Notes under the pieces: generated by a model | Database searches by the model: none | The model's input: only the letters and a program-made list of their open reading frames with translations | Told to the model about the DNA's origin: nothing | Part shown: positions 21,613 to 30,189 of the stretch, piece after piece | Layout of the letters: each line of letters opens with the position of its first letter | Position numbering within the stretch: position 1 is the first letter of the stretch | From: CAYSLA01 sp964431685 | GTDB taxonomy: Bacteria > Armatimonadota > UBA5829 | Length of the DNA: 42,193 bases | NCBI GenBank assembly: GCA_964431685.1 | Contig: CAYSLA010000010.1 | Span: 1 to 42,193 of the forward strand | Direction of reading: 5' to 3' | Made by a program: the position numbers and the translations under genes

Positions 21613-23271
21613 ATGCAGCGGTGGTGTGTAACTGAACATGCTAGACTGCGAAGTCACGACCGGTTTTGTGTTGGTTTGGCGTGCAGCGACGAGCAGGGAA
21701 GTGTGACGGTGCGAGGTAGAAACAAACCACGATACAGTCTGCTGATCTGGTGTTCAGTTCCGGCTGTGTTTCTTTGCGCGGCGGCTTTTGCTGATCTGCC
21801 GTCGGTCTCTAACGTCTTGCCTCCGATAGTGGTCTTCTCCGCGTTTGCTGTGCTTACTGAGCTGCTCGGCGTGGAAGTCGTGCGTGCTAATAGGTTGCGT
21901 GTGGCCCCTACTGCCCCCGTTCTCTGGGCCTCTGCCATTACGGTAGGTCCGCTTTACTCCCTCCCCGTGTGCATCGTCGGCGTACTTGCGTCCAGGCTCA
22001 TCGAACGCTTCTGTCAGACCCTGCGCGAAGACGGTCCCGCGGATGTGCAGCACCGTGGGCGTCATGCCTCCGGTCGAGTCCGCAACTTCTGCTGCGAGCT
22101 GTGCTCGCGCTTTGCCGCCAACTGGCCCGAATCCGGCACTGTACGACAGGTGATTGGCGGGTCCGTACCGCATTTTCTGGCGATGGTGACTGGGCTGATG
22201 AGCGGCTGCATTGTCTATTCCCTGGTTGGTGGCACATACCTTGCCGAGGCTGGGGCTGCTTCGCGGGGGATACTCTCATTCATACCGGCTTTCGCTGGAC
22301 TGGCGGCCACATATACGCTCTTTGAGCAGGCAGTCTTGTTGCTGGCTACCGCCTGTGAGAACTCCAGAGAGCCAAGAGGACAGGGGAGCCGTTTGATGAA
22401 GCTTCGTGTGCACATAGTCGAGAACACAGTTCCGATAATTCGCACACAAGCCCTTTTGGTCTTTGTATCTTTGCCTGTAGCGTATCTCTACAAACACATT
22501 GGAATTGTCGGGGTGGCGCTTGCCGTCCTGCCCGTCGTGGCTCTCAGCGACTTCTACAGGGTCTGGGTCGAGGAAAAGGCGACCTATGTAGAGACCATCA
22601 CCAGTCTTGCTACTTATATGCAGCACTACCATCCCTACACGCTCGGGCATCTGCGCAGAGTGGCCAGGGTATCTGAGATGCTTGCGCAGGAAATGAAACT
22701 GCCTTTGAAGAGTGTCCGGAATATTCCCATAGCCGCATTCTTGCACGACATAGGCAAGATAGCTGTCAGCGAAGAGATTCTGGACAAGCCCGGGACGCTC
22801 ACCGAACAGGAGTGGGCCGTGATACGCGAGCACCCGATAAAGGGTGCCGAGATCATAAAGCATCTTGATTTTCTGGGGGACACGGTGATGTGGATAAAGT
22901 ATCATCACAAATGGTACAATGGTGCCGGATACCCTGGGAACGGACTGAGCGGGAATAGCGTGCCAATCGAGTCTGCGGTGATTGCGGTTGTGGACGCATA
23001 CGACGCAATGACCGACGACCGTGACCTCGCGATGAACTGGCGATGTGACATCTGTGGTCACGAAATGGTTGGCGGAGAGTCGCGTCCGGATCTATGCCCT
23101 TCGTGTGCCGGACCGCGAAAGAGGTTCTACCGCGAACCGCGGTCGGTCAATGAGGCTGTAGAGGAGCTCAGGCGAGGAGCGGGTTCTCAGTTTCATCCTG
23201 CTGTGGTCAGCACTTTCTTGTCTCTTCTGGAGAGGGGTTTGCTAGGAGCAAATGAGCGTACCGTTGCCTGA
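21613..23271 (+). CDS. Membrane HD-GYP domain protein with a rubredoxin-like insert
   Basis: Probable cyclic-di-GMP phosphodiesterase. Residues 40-310 contain several hydrophobic segments, a membrane sensor region. The HD-GYP domain covers about 325-540: GHLRRVA, LHDIGK (His378-Asp379), EHPIKGAEI, HHKWYNGAGYP (431-441) and DAYDAMTDDR. After DDR the domain is interrupted by about 35 residues with WRCDICGHEM and LCPSCAGPRKRF (Cys478, 481, 495, 498), a rubredoxin-like zinc or iron ribbon, before it resumes at SVNEAVEELRRGAGSQFHP. The start may instead be GTG 21703. It overlaps the next gene by 20 bases. Confidence 0.88.
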   Translation: MQRWCVTEHARLRSHDRFCVGLACSDEQGSVTVRGRNKPRYSLLIWCSVPAVFLCAAAFADLPSVSNVLPPIVVFSAFAVLTELLGVEVVRANRLRVAPTAPVLWASAITVGPLYSLPVCIVGVLASRLIERFCQTLREDGPADVQHRGRHASGRVRNFCCELCSRFAANWPESGTVRQVIGGSVPHFLAMVTGLMSGCIVYSLVGGTYLAEAGAASRGILSFIPAFAGLAATYTLFEQAVLLLATACENSREPRGQGSRLMKLRVHIVENTVPIIRTQALLVFVSLPVAYLYKHIGIVGVALAVLPVVALSDFYRVWVEEKATYVETITSLATYMQHYHPYTLGHLRRVARVSEMLAQEMKLPLKSVRNIPIAAFLHDIGKIAVSEEILDKPGTLTEQEWAVIREHPIKGAEIIKHLDFLGDTVMWIKYHHKWYNGAGYPGNGLSGNSVPIESAVIAVVDAYDAMTDDRDLAMNWRCDICGHEMVGGESRPDLCPSCAGPRKRFYREPRSVNEAVEELRRGAGSQFHPAVVSTFLSLLERGLLGANERTVA

Positions 23272-23971
23272 CAGCGAGATACTGGGAGTTGCGGCGTTTG
23301 CAGTAGCGATATCTGTTCTGAGCATATATGTCAGCAGGCGGTATCTGCCCAGCCGGATCAACCGTGCCTACTCCAGGTCAATAGCCGCATTGGCGGCGCT
23401 GGTTGAGACTAGGGATTCCACTCAGGTCGGCCAGTCAAGGCGGTCGGCGGCGCTGAGCGTGGCGATGGCGGTGCAGTTGGGGCTGAGAGGGAGAGACCTG
23501 GAGAGGGTGGAGTATGCGGCTTTGCTTATGGAAGTGGGCAAGGCTAAAGTCCCGCAGAGAATCCTTCGCAAGAGCAACCCTCTCACGCCGAACGAATGGC
23601 TTGCGCTTGAGCGGCACTGCGAACTTGGGGCGGAGATGGTCGCCGCGGTGCCATTCCTTTCCGATGTAGCGCATATCATACTCCACCATCACGAGCACTG
23701 GGACGGAACTGGTTATCCTGCTGAACTCAAAGGCGAAGAGATTCCGCTGCTCAGCAGAATACTGCACGTCGCGGGCGATTACGAAGCTATGGTCTCGGAA
23801 AGAGCTTACAGGCGCGATGTGCTTGCCGCGGAGCAGGCGGCCGAGGAGATACGGCTGGGGGCAGGACGCGAGTACGACCCCAGGGTGGTCGCGGCGTTCG
23901 TCGAGGTGAAGGAGGCGTATTATGCCGAGGATGAAGAAGGCGACGCCGAAATCTCCATCGGGGTCGCCTGA
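23252..23971 (+). CDS. Degenerate HD-GYP-like membrane-anchored protein
   Basis: An N-terminal hydrophobic segment (LGVAAFAVAISVLSIYV, 11-27) is followed by an HD-GYP domain (45-225). The metal-binding set is eroded: where HD stands in active members this protein has Met93-Glu94 (LLMEVGKAKVP), and the first helix reads GQSRRSA instead of GHSERVA. HHHEHWDGTGYP (145-156) and GAGREYDP remain. It is probably catalytically inactive and may bind nucleotide or partner with the intact HD-GYP protein encoded just upstream, whose 3' end it overlaps. Confidence 0.82.
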   Translation: MSVPLPDSEILGVAAFAVAISVLSIYVSRRYLPSRINRAYSRSIAALAALVETRDSTQVGQSRRSAALSVAMAVQLGLRGRDLERVEYAALLMEVGKAKVPQRILRKSNPLTPNEWLALERHCELGAEMVAAVPFLSDVAHIILHHHEHWDGTGYPAELKGEEIPLLSRILHVAGDYEAMVSERAYRRDVLAAEQAAEEIRLGAGREYDPRVVAAFVEVKEAYYAEDEEGDAEISIGVA

Positions 23972-25562
23972 GTTCGCATATCTTCCCCTTCTACTCCTGG
24001 TGGCGGCAGCGCTCGGGCTGCGATTCTATGGCATTGACTGGGGATTGCCTGACAAGACCCATTCCTACTCATGTCATCCAGATGAGTTCCTCACGGTTGG
24101 TTCGGCGTTTCGCATTCTGTCTCAGAAGACATTTGACCCTGGTTTCTACAACTACCCGTCGCTCTACATCTATGTCAGCGCGGCTGTGTCCGGCCTGGCC
24201 GCCAAGCTCGCCGGGTCGTTCGGGCTGAGCTTAATGTACCTTGCTGCTCGATGCGTGTCGGCGATGATGGGAGTCGCGGCAGTGCTGGCGGTGTACTGGG
24301 CCGGAAGACGGGCGTTTGGGATCAGTGCAGGATTGATCGCGGCGCTTGTCATCTGCCTGGCGCCGATTCACGTTCAGCATTCGCACTTTGCTACAGTCGA
24401 TGTGCCATGCACGCTGTTTGTGGCGCTGGCGCTTGGTTTTGCTCTGCGGGCAGGGTCTGGAGGAAGTCGCTGGGATTTTGTGCTGTGCGGAGTGATGAGC
24501 GGGTTGGCGGCCGCGACCAAGTACAACGCCGGACTCGTGGTCCTCGTCCTTCCGGCTGCGTATGTTGTTCTGGATCGTCACGCGCGGCCGTCGTGGTTGT
24601 GGCCTGTATTTGGTGTGGCAAGTGCGGTTCTGGCGTTTGTCGCAGCTACTCCGTCCGTAGTACTTCGGTTTCCGGAGGTTGTCGTGGCAATTCGATATGA
24701 GGCCGTGCACACATCCACCGGCCACGGACTGGTGTTCTTGGGAACCGGGAACGGCTTCCTCTATACCCTCAGAAGCTCAATGTGGTACGGTTTCGGGCCC
24801 GTAATTATCCTGGCCGTTCTTGGAGTGCTTGCGGGGCTGTGGCGTCGCGACAAGCGAATCATCGTCTTGCTGGCGTTTGTTGTGCCCTACGTTGCCTTGA
24901 TTTCCGTATCCCAAGTGCGGTTTGCCCGTTACGCGTTGCCGATGTTCCCGGCTCTTGCTCTGATTGCGGCCTGGTGGATGATGGATGCGTGGAAGCGGCT
25001 GAGAGATCGGCGTCAAGTCTTGCTGCGCACATCGTTCTTGGCGTTTCTTGCCTTGGTGATTCTGCTGCAGGTCACGTGGAGCTTCGTGCTAGTGTCGCAG
25101 TTTACCGGCGTCGATCCTCGTGACTCCGCTCTCCGGTGGATAAGGGCGAAGATTCCGGCTGGTGAAAGCATTGCGGTGATAGATATACCGTGGTTCTACT
25201 CTCCGCCATTCTCGCCGGAGATTGGCGGAACTCTAGCAACCCGTGAGCGCGGAATTCTTCGCTCTCCCAATCCAATAGTGCTGAATGGCACTGTTTTACC
25301 GGAGCCGCCTTGGGCGGTGGTGAGCAGTTTCGAAATCGAGGATGCGCTCCGGCTGCGCGCGATTGGAGTCGATGCTGGAGAAGAGGCTCAGCGAATTCTG
25401 CGCGCCTACGGCGGAGTAGTCAGCAGATATCGTGTTGTCAGGGAGTTCCAACGCAATCCGCCGCGGAGCCTGCGTGTATTGGGCCTGGCCCGGTTGCCGC
25501 ACGACATGCGCTACACGTCACCAGTAATCACGGTCTACAGGCTTCGCGGTGCATCCCGATGA
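23922..25562 (+). CDS. GT39/ArnT-like membrane glycosyltransferase
   Basis: An integral membrane protein with about ten hydrophobic segments and 546 residues. The first extracytoplasmic loop carries HPDEF (52-56), the Asp-Glu motif of dolichyl-phosphate or polyprenyl-phosphate sugar transferases (GT39/GT83 type). FYNYPSLYIYVSA and HFATVDVPCTLFVALALG are also typical. It would move a sugar from a lipid carrier to protein or glycan outside the membrane. Start ATG 23922 has AAGGAGG before it and overlaps the upstream gene by 50 bases. The acceptor is unknown. Confidence 0.85.
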   Translation: MPRMKKATPKSPSGSPEFAYLPLLLLVAAALGLRFYGIDWGLPDKTHSYSCHPDEFLTVGSAFRILSQKTFDPGFYNYPSLYIYVSAAVSGLAAKLAGSFGLSLMYLAARCVSAMMGVAAVLAVYWAGRRAFGISAGLIAALVICLAPIHVQHSHFATVDVPCTLFVALALGFALRAGSGGSRWDFVLCGVMSGLAAATKYNAGLVVLVLPAAYVVLDRHARPSWLWPVFGVASAVLAFVAATPSVVLRFPEVVVAIRYEAVHTSTGHGLVFLGTGNGFLYTLRSSMWYGFGPVIILAVLGVLAGLWRRDKRIIVLLAFVVPYVALISVSQVRFARYALPMFPALALIAAWWMMDAWKRLRDRRQVLLRTSFLAFLALVILLQVTWSFVLVSQFTGVDPRDSALRWIRAKIPAGESIAVIDIPWFYSPPFSPEIGGTLATRERGILRSPNPIVLNGTVLPEPPWAVVSSFEIEDALRLRAIGVDAGEEAQRILRAYGGVVSRYRVVREFQRNPPRSLRVLGLARLPHDMRYTSPVITVYRLRGASR

Positions 25563-26604
25563 TTGACTTGTACATCCAGCGTTTCCTGGACCACATCGAG
25601 GTCGAGCAGGGTCTGGCGGCAAATACGGTTGNNNNNNNNNNNNNNNNNNNNNNNNNNNNNNNNNNNNNNNNNNNNNNNNNNNNNNNNNNNNNNNNNNNNN
25701 NNNNNNNNNNNNNNNNNNNNNNNNNNNNNNNCAGCGTTTCCTGGACCACATCGAGGTCGAGCAGGGTCTGGCGGCAAATACGGTTGCTTCGTATGGCAGG
25801 GATCTGGCCCAGTTTGCGGCATTCTTGGGTGAACGCGGTATTGAAGACACGTCCGGAGTCGATGAGAACTGCCTGCTTGCTTTCCTGTCTTACCTGCACG
25901 AGTTGAAGCTGGCCAATGCGAGCGTTGCCCGCAAGACGAGTGCAGTGCGGAGCTTCATAAGGCATCTGCTGGCTGAGAGGTTGATGGTGCGGAGCCCTCT
26001 CGCGGTATTGGAGCCTGCCAAACGCGCAAAGCGGCTTCCGAAGTCCTTGGAGATGGACGAAGTGGCCGCACTCCTGAACGCGCCTGACCCGCGCGATGAA
26101 CTGGGTCTGCGCGACAAAGCAATGATCGAGGTGCTCTACGCCACGGGTCTGCGCGTATCTGAACTCATTGGGCTCAAAGTAGATGACATAAACCAGAAGA
26201 TGGGCTACCTGCGCTGCATCGGCAAAGGAAGCAAGGAGCGTGTCGTGCCCATCGGTGAGATCGCTTGCGACTGCGTTTCTGCCTATATGGATCGATCGCG
26301 GCCGGTGCTGCTTCACGGCAACAGATCAGAGTATCTCTTCCTGTCGGTGCGAGGAGCGCCTATGTCCAGAGTGATGTTCTGGAAGATTATCAAGAAGTAT
26401 GCATCGCTTGCAGGTGTGAACAAGGTCATCACGCCCCATATGCTGAGGCATTCCTTTGCTACTCATCTGCTTGAACGCGGGGCAGATCTCAGAAGTCTGC
26501 AGGAGATGCTCGGTCACGCCAGCATCGCTACCACTGAGGTCTATACTCACGTGAGTACAGACCATCTTCGCGAGGTCTATCGCGAGTCGCACCCGCGTTC
26601 CTGA
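25559..26604 (+). CDS. xerD: Tyrosine recombinase XerC/XerD (spans an assembly gap)
   Basis: Site-specific recombinase resolving chromosome dimers at dif. The N-terminal SAM-like DNA-binding domain starts MIDLYIQRFLDHIEVEQGL. Catalytic residues are Arg147 (TGLRVSELIGL), Lys in GKGSKERVVP, HMLRHSFATHLL, LGHASIATTEVYTHVS, with nucleophile Tyr277. The frame is broken only by 100 Ns with 55-bp duplicated flanks; collapsing these gives 296 residues, the normal length. The start overlaps the glycosyltransferase stop (ATGA). XerC versus XerD cannot be decided from sequence alone. Confidence 0.94.
25632..25731. other. Assembly gap with 55-bp overlapping contig ends
   Basis: One hundred Ns inside the Xer gene. 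Positions 25577-25631 and 25732-25786 are identical, and overlapping them restores the frame (AANTV then ASYGRDLAQ). This is the same artefact as at 2968-3067, with the same 55-bp overlap length, which points to an assembler k-mer. Confidence 0.92.
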
Positions 26605-26615
26605 CGTGAGAGCCG

Positions 26616-26644
26616 TTGACAACGAGACTATCGCGCGATAAACT
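26616..26644 (+). promoter_or_regulatory. Promoter for the secreted phytase-like gene
   Basis: TTGACA (26616-26621), 17 bases, then TAAACT (26639-26644), giving a start near 26651 and a leader of about 54 bases. It lies in the only non-coding gap after the Xer gene. Confidence 0.6.
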
Positions 26645-26704
26645 GGAAGTAGACCTGCTGTCAGTTACGGCATAAGACAGCGCACTGTGAGGGAGTGAGT
26701 TGTA

Positions 26705-28291
26705 GTGAGGAAAACAATGCGGATTGTGTCGCTAGTTATCGTTGTCTTTGCACTCGCGGTTACCAGAGTCGCAGCCATAACCATCACCGGACTAAGCGGC
26801 AGCACCATAAACCCTGGTGCATTCAGCGGAGTTGGGGAACTGAGCGGAATAACGTACGTTGGTCCGGCAGGCTCTGCGGGTACACACCGATTCTATGTGG
26901 TTTCCGACAACGCCTCCGGCGAGGGAGCGACTCCAAGGGTATACGGGATCAACGTTACCCTGGACATGGATACGGGGTCTATTATCAGCGCCTCCGTGAC
27001 GTCGCAGATCAATCTGTCTGTTGGTTATGACCTGGAAGGGATCGCATTCAAGTCAGGGCGGTTGTTTGTGAGCGACGAGAACAGCACTTCGTCCAAAATA
27101 AGGGAATACGACATATCCACGGGGCTCGCCATACGGGATCTGGTCGTTCCATCCGTTTTCGCGAATGGCAGGGACAACTTCGGCTTCGAGTCTCTGACGT
27201 TCGGCCCTAACCTCTGGACCGCCAACGAAGAGGCTCTTACCGTGGACGGCGCTCTTTCGACCACCAGCACAGGTTCGATTGTTCGTCTTTTGAAATATGA
27301 CTACGGCCTGAACCCCTCGGGGCAATGGGCGTATCAGACAGATCCCAAAGGCAGTAACTTCCTGCAGCCCAGCGCTCCGCGATGCGGTGTCTGTGATTTG
27401 ATCTCTCTGCCCGACGGTACACTCCTGGTTTTGGAGCGATGGCTGGGACTGAATTTCCGCAGCAGGATCTATCAGGTGGATTTCACTGGAGCAACCGATG
27501 TCTCAGGTATTCCGGGGCTTGCGGGTGCCAGCTACACCAAGACATCCAAGACTCTCCTCTGGGGCAATAGCTGGCCTCTGGGGGACACGTCCTGCAACTA
27601 CGAGGGAATCTGTCTGGGACCGCAGCTAAATGATGGTTCCTGGAGTCTGCTGATGCTTGCGGACAATGCAGTTGGCTCAGCGCAGCCGATATATGCGCTG
27701 AGGGCGAGCGACGTAGCCCCGGCTCCAGCTCCGACCGTGGAGTCTGTGACGCCGGGTTCAGCTCCGAACACCGCGCCGGTCAGTATCACCAATCTGGCAG
27801 GGTCAGGTTTCGTGCCTGGAGCCACAGTGGCTGTCAGCCGAGAGGGCAGCCCGGATATTAACGCCAGCAATGTTGCAGTCACAAGTCCGAACGCGCTTAG
27901 CTGTGTGATAGATGTTTCGGGGGCAACGCCGGGGCTTTGGGACGTTACGGTCAGGAACCCGGACGGCCAATCCGGCACTCTGAGCAAGGGATTTGCGGTC
28001 ACTATACCGGACACCACGGCCGCCGTGGGCATCACAAACAGCGCTGTGCTCTACTCGACTCTGCAGACCTACGCGATCACGAACCCGGTCACGGTGTGGG
28101 GAAAAGTCCTTGCGGCCGACAGCAGTAGCTTCGTTCTTGACGACGGTTCGCTGAGCCCGATAACGGTACGCGCCAGTGGATATGAAGACATAATGCCCGG
28201 AGACTACGCGTGTGCTTCCGGTACCCTCGATCCGTTGGCGCAGCCGGTGGTGCTCATCAGTTCCCCAAACCAGGTCCGCAAGCTGAACTGA
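26705..28291 (+). CDS. Secreted esterase-like-of-phytase protein with IPT domain
   Basis: An N-terminal signal peptide (MRKTMRIVSLVIVVFALAV, cleavage likely after VAA) precedes a beta-propeller-like region (about 30-330) with YDLEGIAF, NFGFESLTF and CDLISLPDGTLLVLER, the pattern of the PF13449 phytase-esterase-like family. An IPT/TIG immunoglobulin-like domain (about 340-440) and a short OB-like C-terminal domain (VTVWGKVLAADSSSFVLDDG) follow. It is probably extracellular; substrate unknown. Start GTG 26705; ATG 26717 is an alternative and would also leave a signal peptide. It forms a single-gene unit. Confidence 0.78.
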   Translation: MRKTMRIVSLVIVVFALAVTRVAAITITGLSGSTINPGAFSGVGELSGITYVGPAGSAGTHRFYVVSDNASGEGATPRVYGINVTLDMDTGSIISASVTSQINLSVGYDLEGIAFKSGRLFVSDENSTSSKIREYDISTGLAIRDLVVPSVFANGRDNFGFESLTFGPNLWTANEEALTVDGALSTTSTGSIVRLLKYDYGLNPSGQWAYQTDPKGSNFLQPSAPRCGVCDLISLPDGTLLVLERWLGLNFRSRIYQVDFTGATDVSGIPGLAGASYTKTSKTLLWGNSWPLGDTSCNYEGICLGPQLNDGSWSLLMLADNAVGSAQPIYALRASDVAPAPAPTVESVTPGSAPNTAPVSITNLAGSGFVPGATVAVSREGSPDINASNVAVTSPNALSCVIDVSGATPGLWDVTVRNPDGQSGTLSKGFAVTIPDTTAAVGITNSAVLYSTLQTYAITNPVTVWGKVLAADSSSFVLDDGSLSPITVRASGYEDIMPGDYACASGTLDPLAQPVVLISSPNQVRKLN

Positions 28292-28318
28292 CAGACAGTC
28301 CGTTAATAGAACTGTCTG
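28292..28318 (+). terminator. Hairpin after the phytase-like gene
   Basis: CAGACAGT (28292-28299) pairs perfectly with ACTGTCTG (28311-28318) around an 11-base loop, immediately after the stop codon. There is no U-run, so termination would need another factor. Confidence 0.45.
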
Positions 28319-28327
28319 GGCCGGATG

Positions 28328-28336
28328 TGCTATAAT
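28328..28336 (+). promoter_or_regulatory. Extended -10 promoter of the ABC exporter operon
   Basis: TGC followed by TATAAT (28331-28336) makes an extended -10 element; the -35 position has no clear match, as expected for that class. Transcription should begin near 28343, 44 bases before the first exporter gene. Confidence 0.6.
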
Positions 28337-28386
28337 GTCTCAAACAGGCTGGCAACGCGGCCGGAGACTCTGATTGGGCTGACAAC

Positions 28387-30189
28387 ATGGCAGACGGCGA
28401 TAAAGGAAATCTCTTGTCGCGCAAGTCCGTGATTATGCAGTTCATTCGACCCATACGCGGGCGCTTGATCTTCGCAATGTTCCTCACAACGGCTTACACG
28501 CTGTTCTCGCTCCTTCCTCCTCTCCTGATGCGCTATCTGCTTGACCACGTCATCACCCCGCAGCGCTGGATGCTGGTTCCTCTGATGGTGGCGACGATAA
28601 CATTGGTGCCTATCTGGAGTGCGCTTCTGGCCGCCGTGAACCGCGTGTTCATCGCATCCCTGGGCCAGCGCCTGGTGGCAAACCTCAGAACTTCCCTTTA
28701 CAGACACGTGCTTGGCCTGAGCATGGGCTTCCACGGAAGAATGGGTTCGGGCCCAGTCGTGAATCGTCTCATGGGTGACATAAGCATAGTCCAGCAGATG
28801 GTCACGGGCGAGACTCTGGGCATAGTGGCGAGCACGGTTCAGTTGGCTTTCGCGACCGGGATAGTCTTCACCTTCAACTGGATTCTCGGTATTCCCATGC
28901 TGCTCATGCTGGTGCTCTATACCGCAAACTATCGCAAGTATGCCCTGCGGATACGCGGAGCCAACCTGGACTACCGCGAGATTATGGACACAGTGGCGGG
29001 ACAACTGCAGGAGCGACTGGCTGGCGTGCGTCTTGTGAAGACCTATTGCCGTGAACGGGATGAGACCTCCACGTTTCTGGCCACCACGGATCGTGCGCTC
29101 CAACACGCGATGCACAGCACAATGCTGTCGGTTACACTCGGATCGGTCGCACGCATCATAAGCGGCTACGGCTCGGTGATAATCTGGAGCGGGTGCGCGT
29201 GGTTTGTTCTCGACCCGGAGATGAGCATGTCCCTTCTAGGACGCCACATGACCTACGGAGATATGCAGGCGGTCAATACCTATGTGAATACCGCGATCGG
29301 CCCCGCTGTTGGCCTGACTATGGTTGCGGACAGTCTTGTTCGGTCTATGGCAAGTCTCGACAGGATTATCGAAATCCTGCAACAGCAGCCGGATCTTCAG
29401 GAGTCTCCCGACGCTGGTGATCTGCCGGATCACCCGGATGGTGAGTTACGGATGGAGCGGGTCTTCTTCTCATACGAGCCCGACAAGCCTTTGTTCCAGG
29501 GTCTCAACCTGCACATTCCCGCGGGAAAGATGACTGCCCTGGTGGGCCATACCGGCTGCGGTAAGACTACAGTTACCAGCCTGTTGATGCGGCTGTGGGA
29601 TGTGCAGGGCGGCAAGATAACGATCGATGGAGTCGATCTTAGAGACATAAAGATCAGAAGTCTGCGCAAGCACGTGGGCGTCGTTCCACAGGAACCGGTG
29701 GTCTTTGAGGCCACTGTTTTCGACAACATCGCCTATGCGATGCCGAATGCCACACTCGAAGAGGTAGAGGAGGCGGCGCGTGCCGCTCAGATTCACGACC
29801 ACATCGTAACCTTGCCTGATGGCTACCGCACCTGGTTGGGAAAAGATGGTTCGAAGCTCTCGGTTGGTCAGAAGCAGCGCGTTGCCATCGCGCGTGCAAT
29901 TGTGGGGAAGCCCGCGGTACTGATACTTGATGAGGCAACGAGTTCCCTGGATAGTGAGTCGGAAGCGGCTCTTCAGGAGGCTCTCAGAGTGGTATTGCAC
30001 GGGCGCACCAGTGTGGTTGTCGCTCACAGACTGAGCACAATTGTCGAGGCTGATCAGATTGTTTCGATGGATGACGGCAAGATCATCGAGGTGGGAACTC
30101 ACGACGAGTTGATGTACCTTGAGAACGGCTATTACCGGAAGCTCTATGAAGAACTAAAGGGACGAAGCGAAGGAGAAGTCCTGTCGTGA
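28387..30189 (+). CDS. ABC exporter subunit with intact catalytic Glu, variant signature
   Basis: Half-transporter: six membrane helices (about 20-320) and a nucleotide-binding domain (about 355-590). Walker A is GHTGCGKT (387-394), the Q-loop VVPQEP, the signature LSVGQ (491-495, second Gly replaced by Val), Walker B LILDEATSSLD with catalytic Glu516, and the switch His in VVVAHRLST. It pairs with the next gene, whose start overlaps its stop. In heterodimeric exporters such as TM287/288, the site built from this subunit's Walker motifs and the partner's canonical signature is the active one. The substrate (lipid, drug or peptide) is unknown. Confidence 0.92.
   Translation: MADGDKGNLLSRKSVIMQFIRPIRGRLIFAMFLTTAYTLFSLLPPLLMRYLLDHVITPQRWMLVPLMVATITLVPIWSALLAAVNRVFIASLGQRLVANLRTSLYRHVLGLSMGFHGRMGSGPVVNRLMGDISIVQQMVTGETLGIVASTVQLAFATGIVFTFNWILGIPMLLMLVLYTANYRKYALRIRGANLDYREIMDTVAGQLQERLAGVRLVKTYCRERDETSTFLATTDRALQHAMHSTMLSVTLGSVARIISGYGSVIIWSGCAWFVLDPEMSMSLLGRHMTYGDMQAVNTYVNTAIGPAVGLTMVADSLVRSMASLDRIIEILQQQPDLQESPDAGDLPDHPDGELRMERVFFSYEPDKPLFQGLNLHIPAGKMTALVGHTGCGKTTVTSLLMRLWDVQGGKITIDGVDLRDIKIRSLRKHVGVVPQEPVVFEATVFDNIAYAMPNATLEEVEEAARAAQIHDHIVTLPDGYRTWLGKDGSKLSVGQKQRVAIARAIVGKPAVLILDEATSSLDSESEAALQEALRVVLHGRTSVVVAHRLSTIVEADQIVSMDDGKIIEVGTHDELMYLENGYYRKLYEELKGRSEGEVLS

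Noticed and set aside
28292..28386. Possible tRNA or small RNA gene in the gap before the ABC exporter
   Set aside because: Only a simple 8-bp hairpin is present; no cloverleaf or TPsiC arm sequence.
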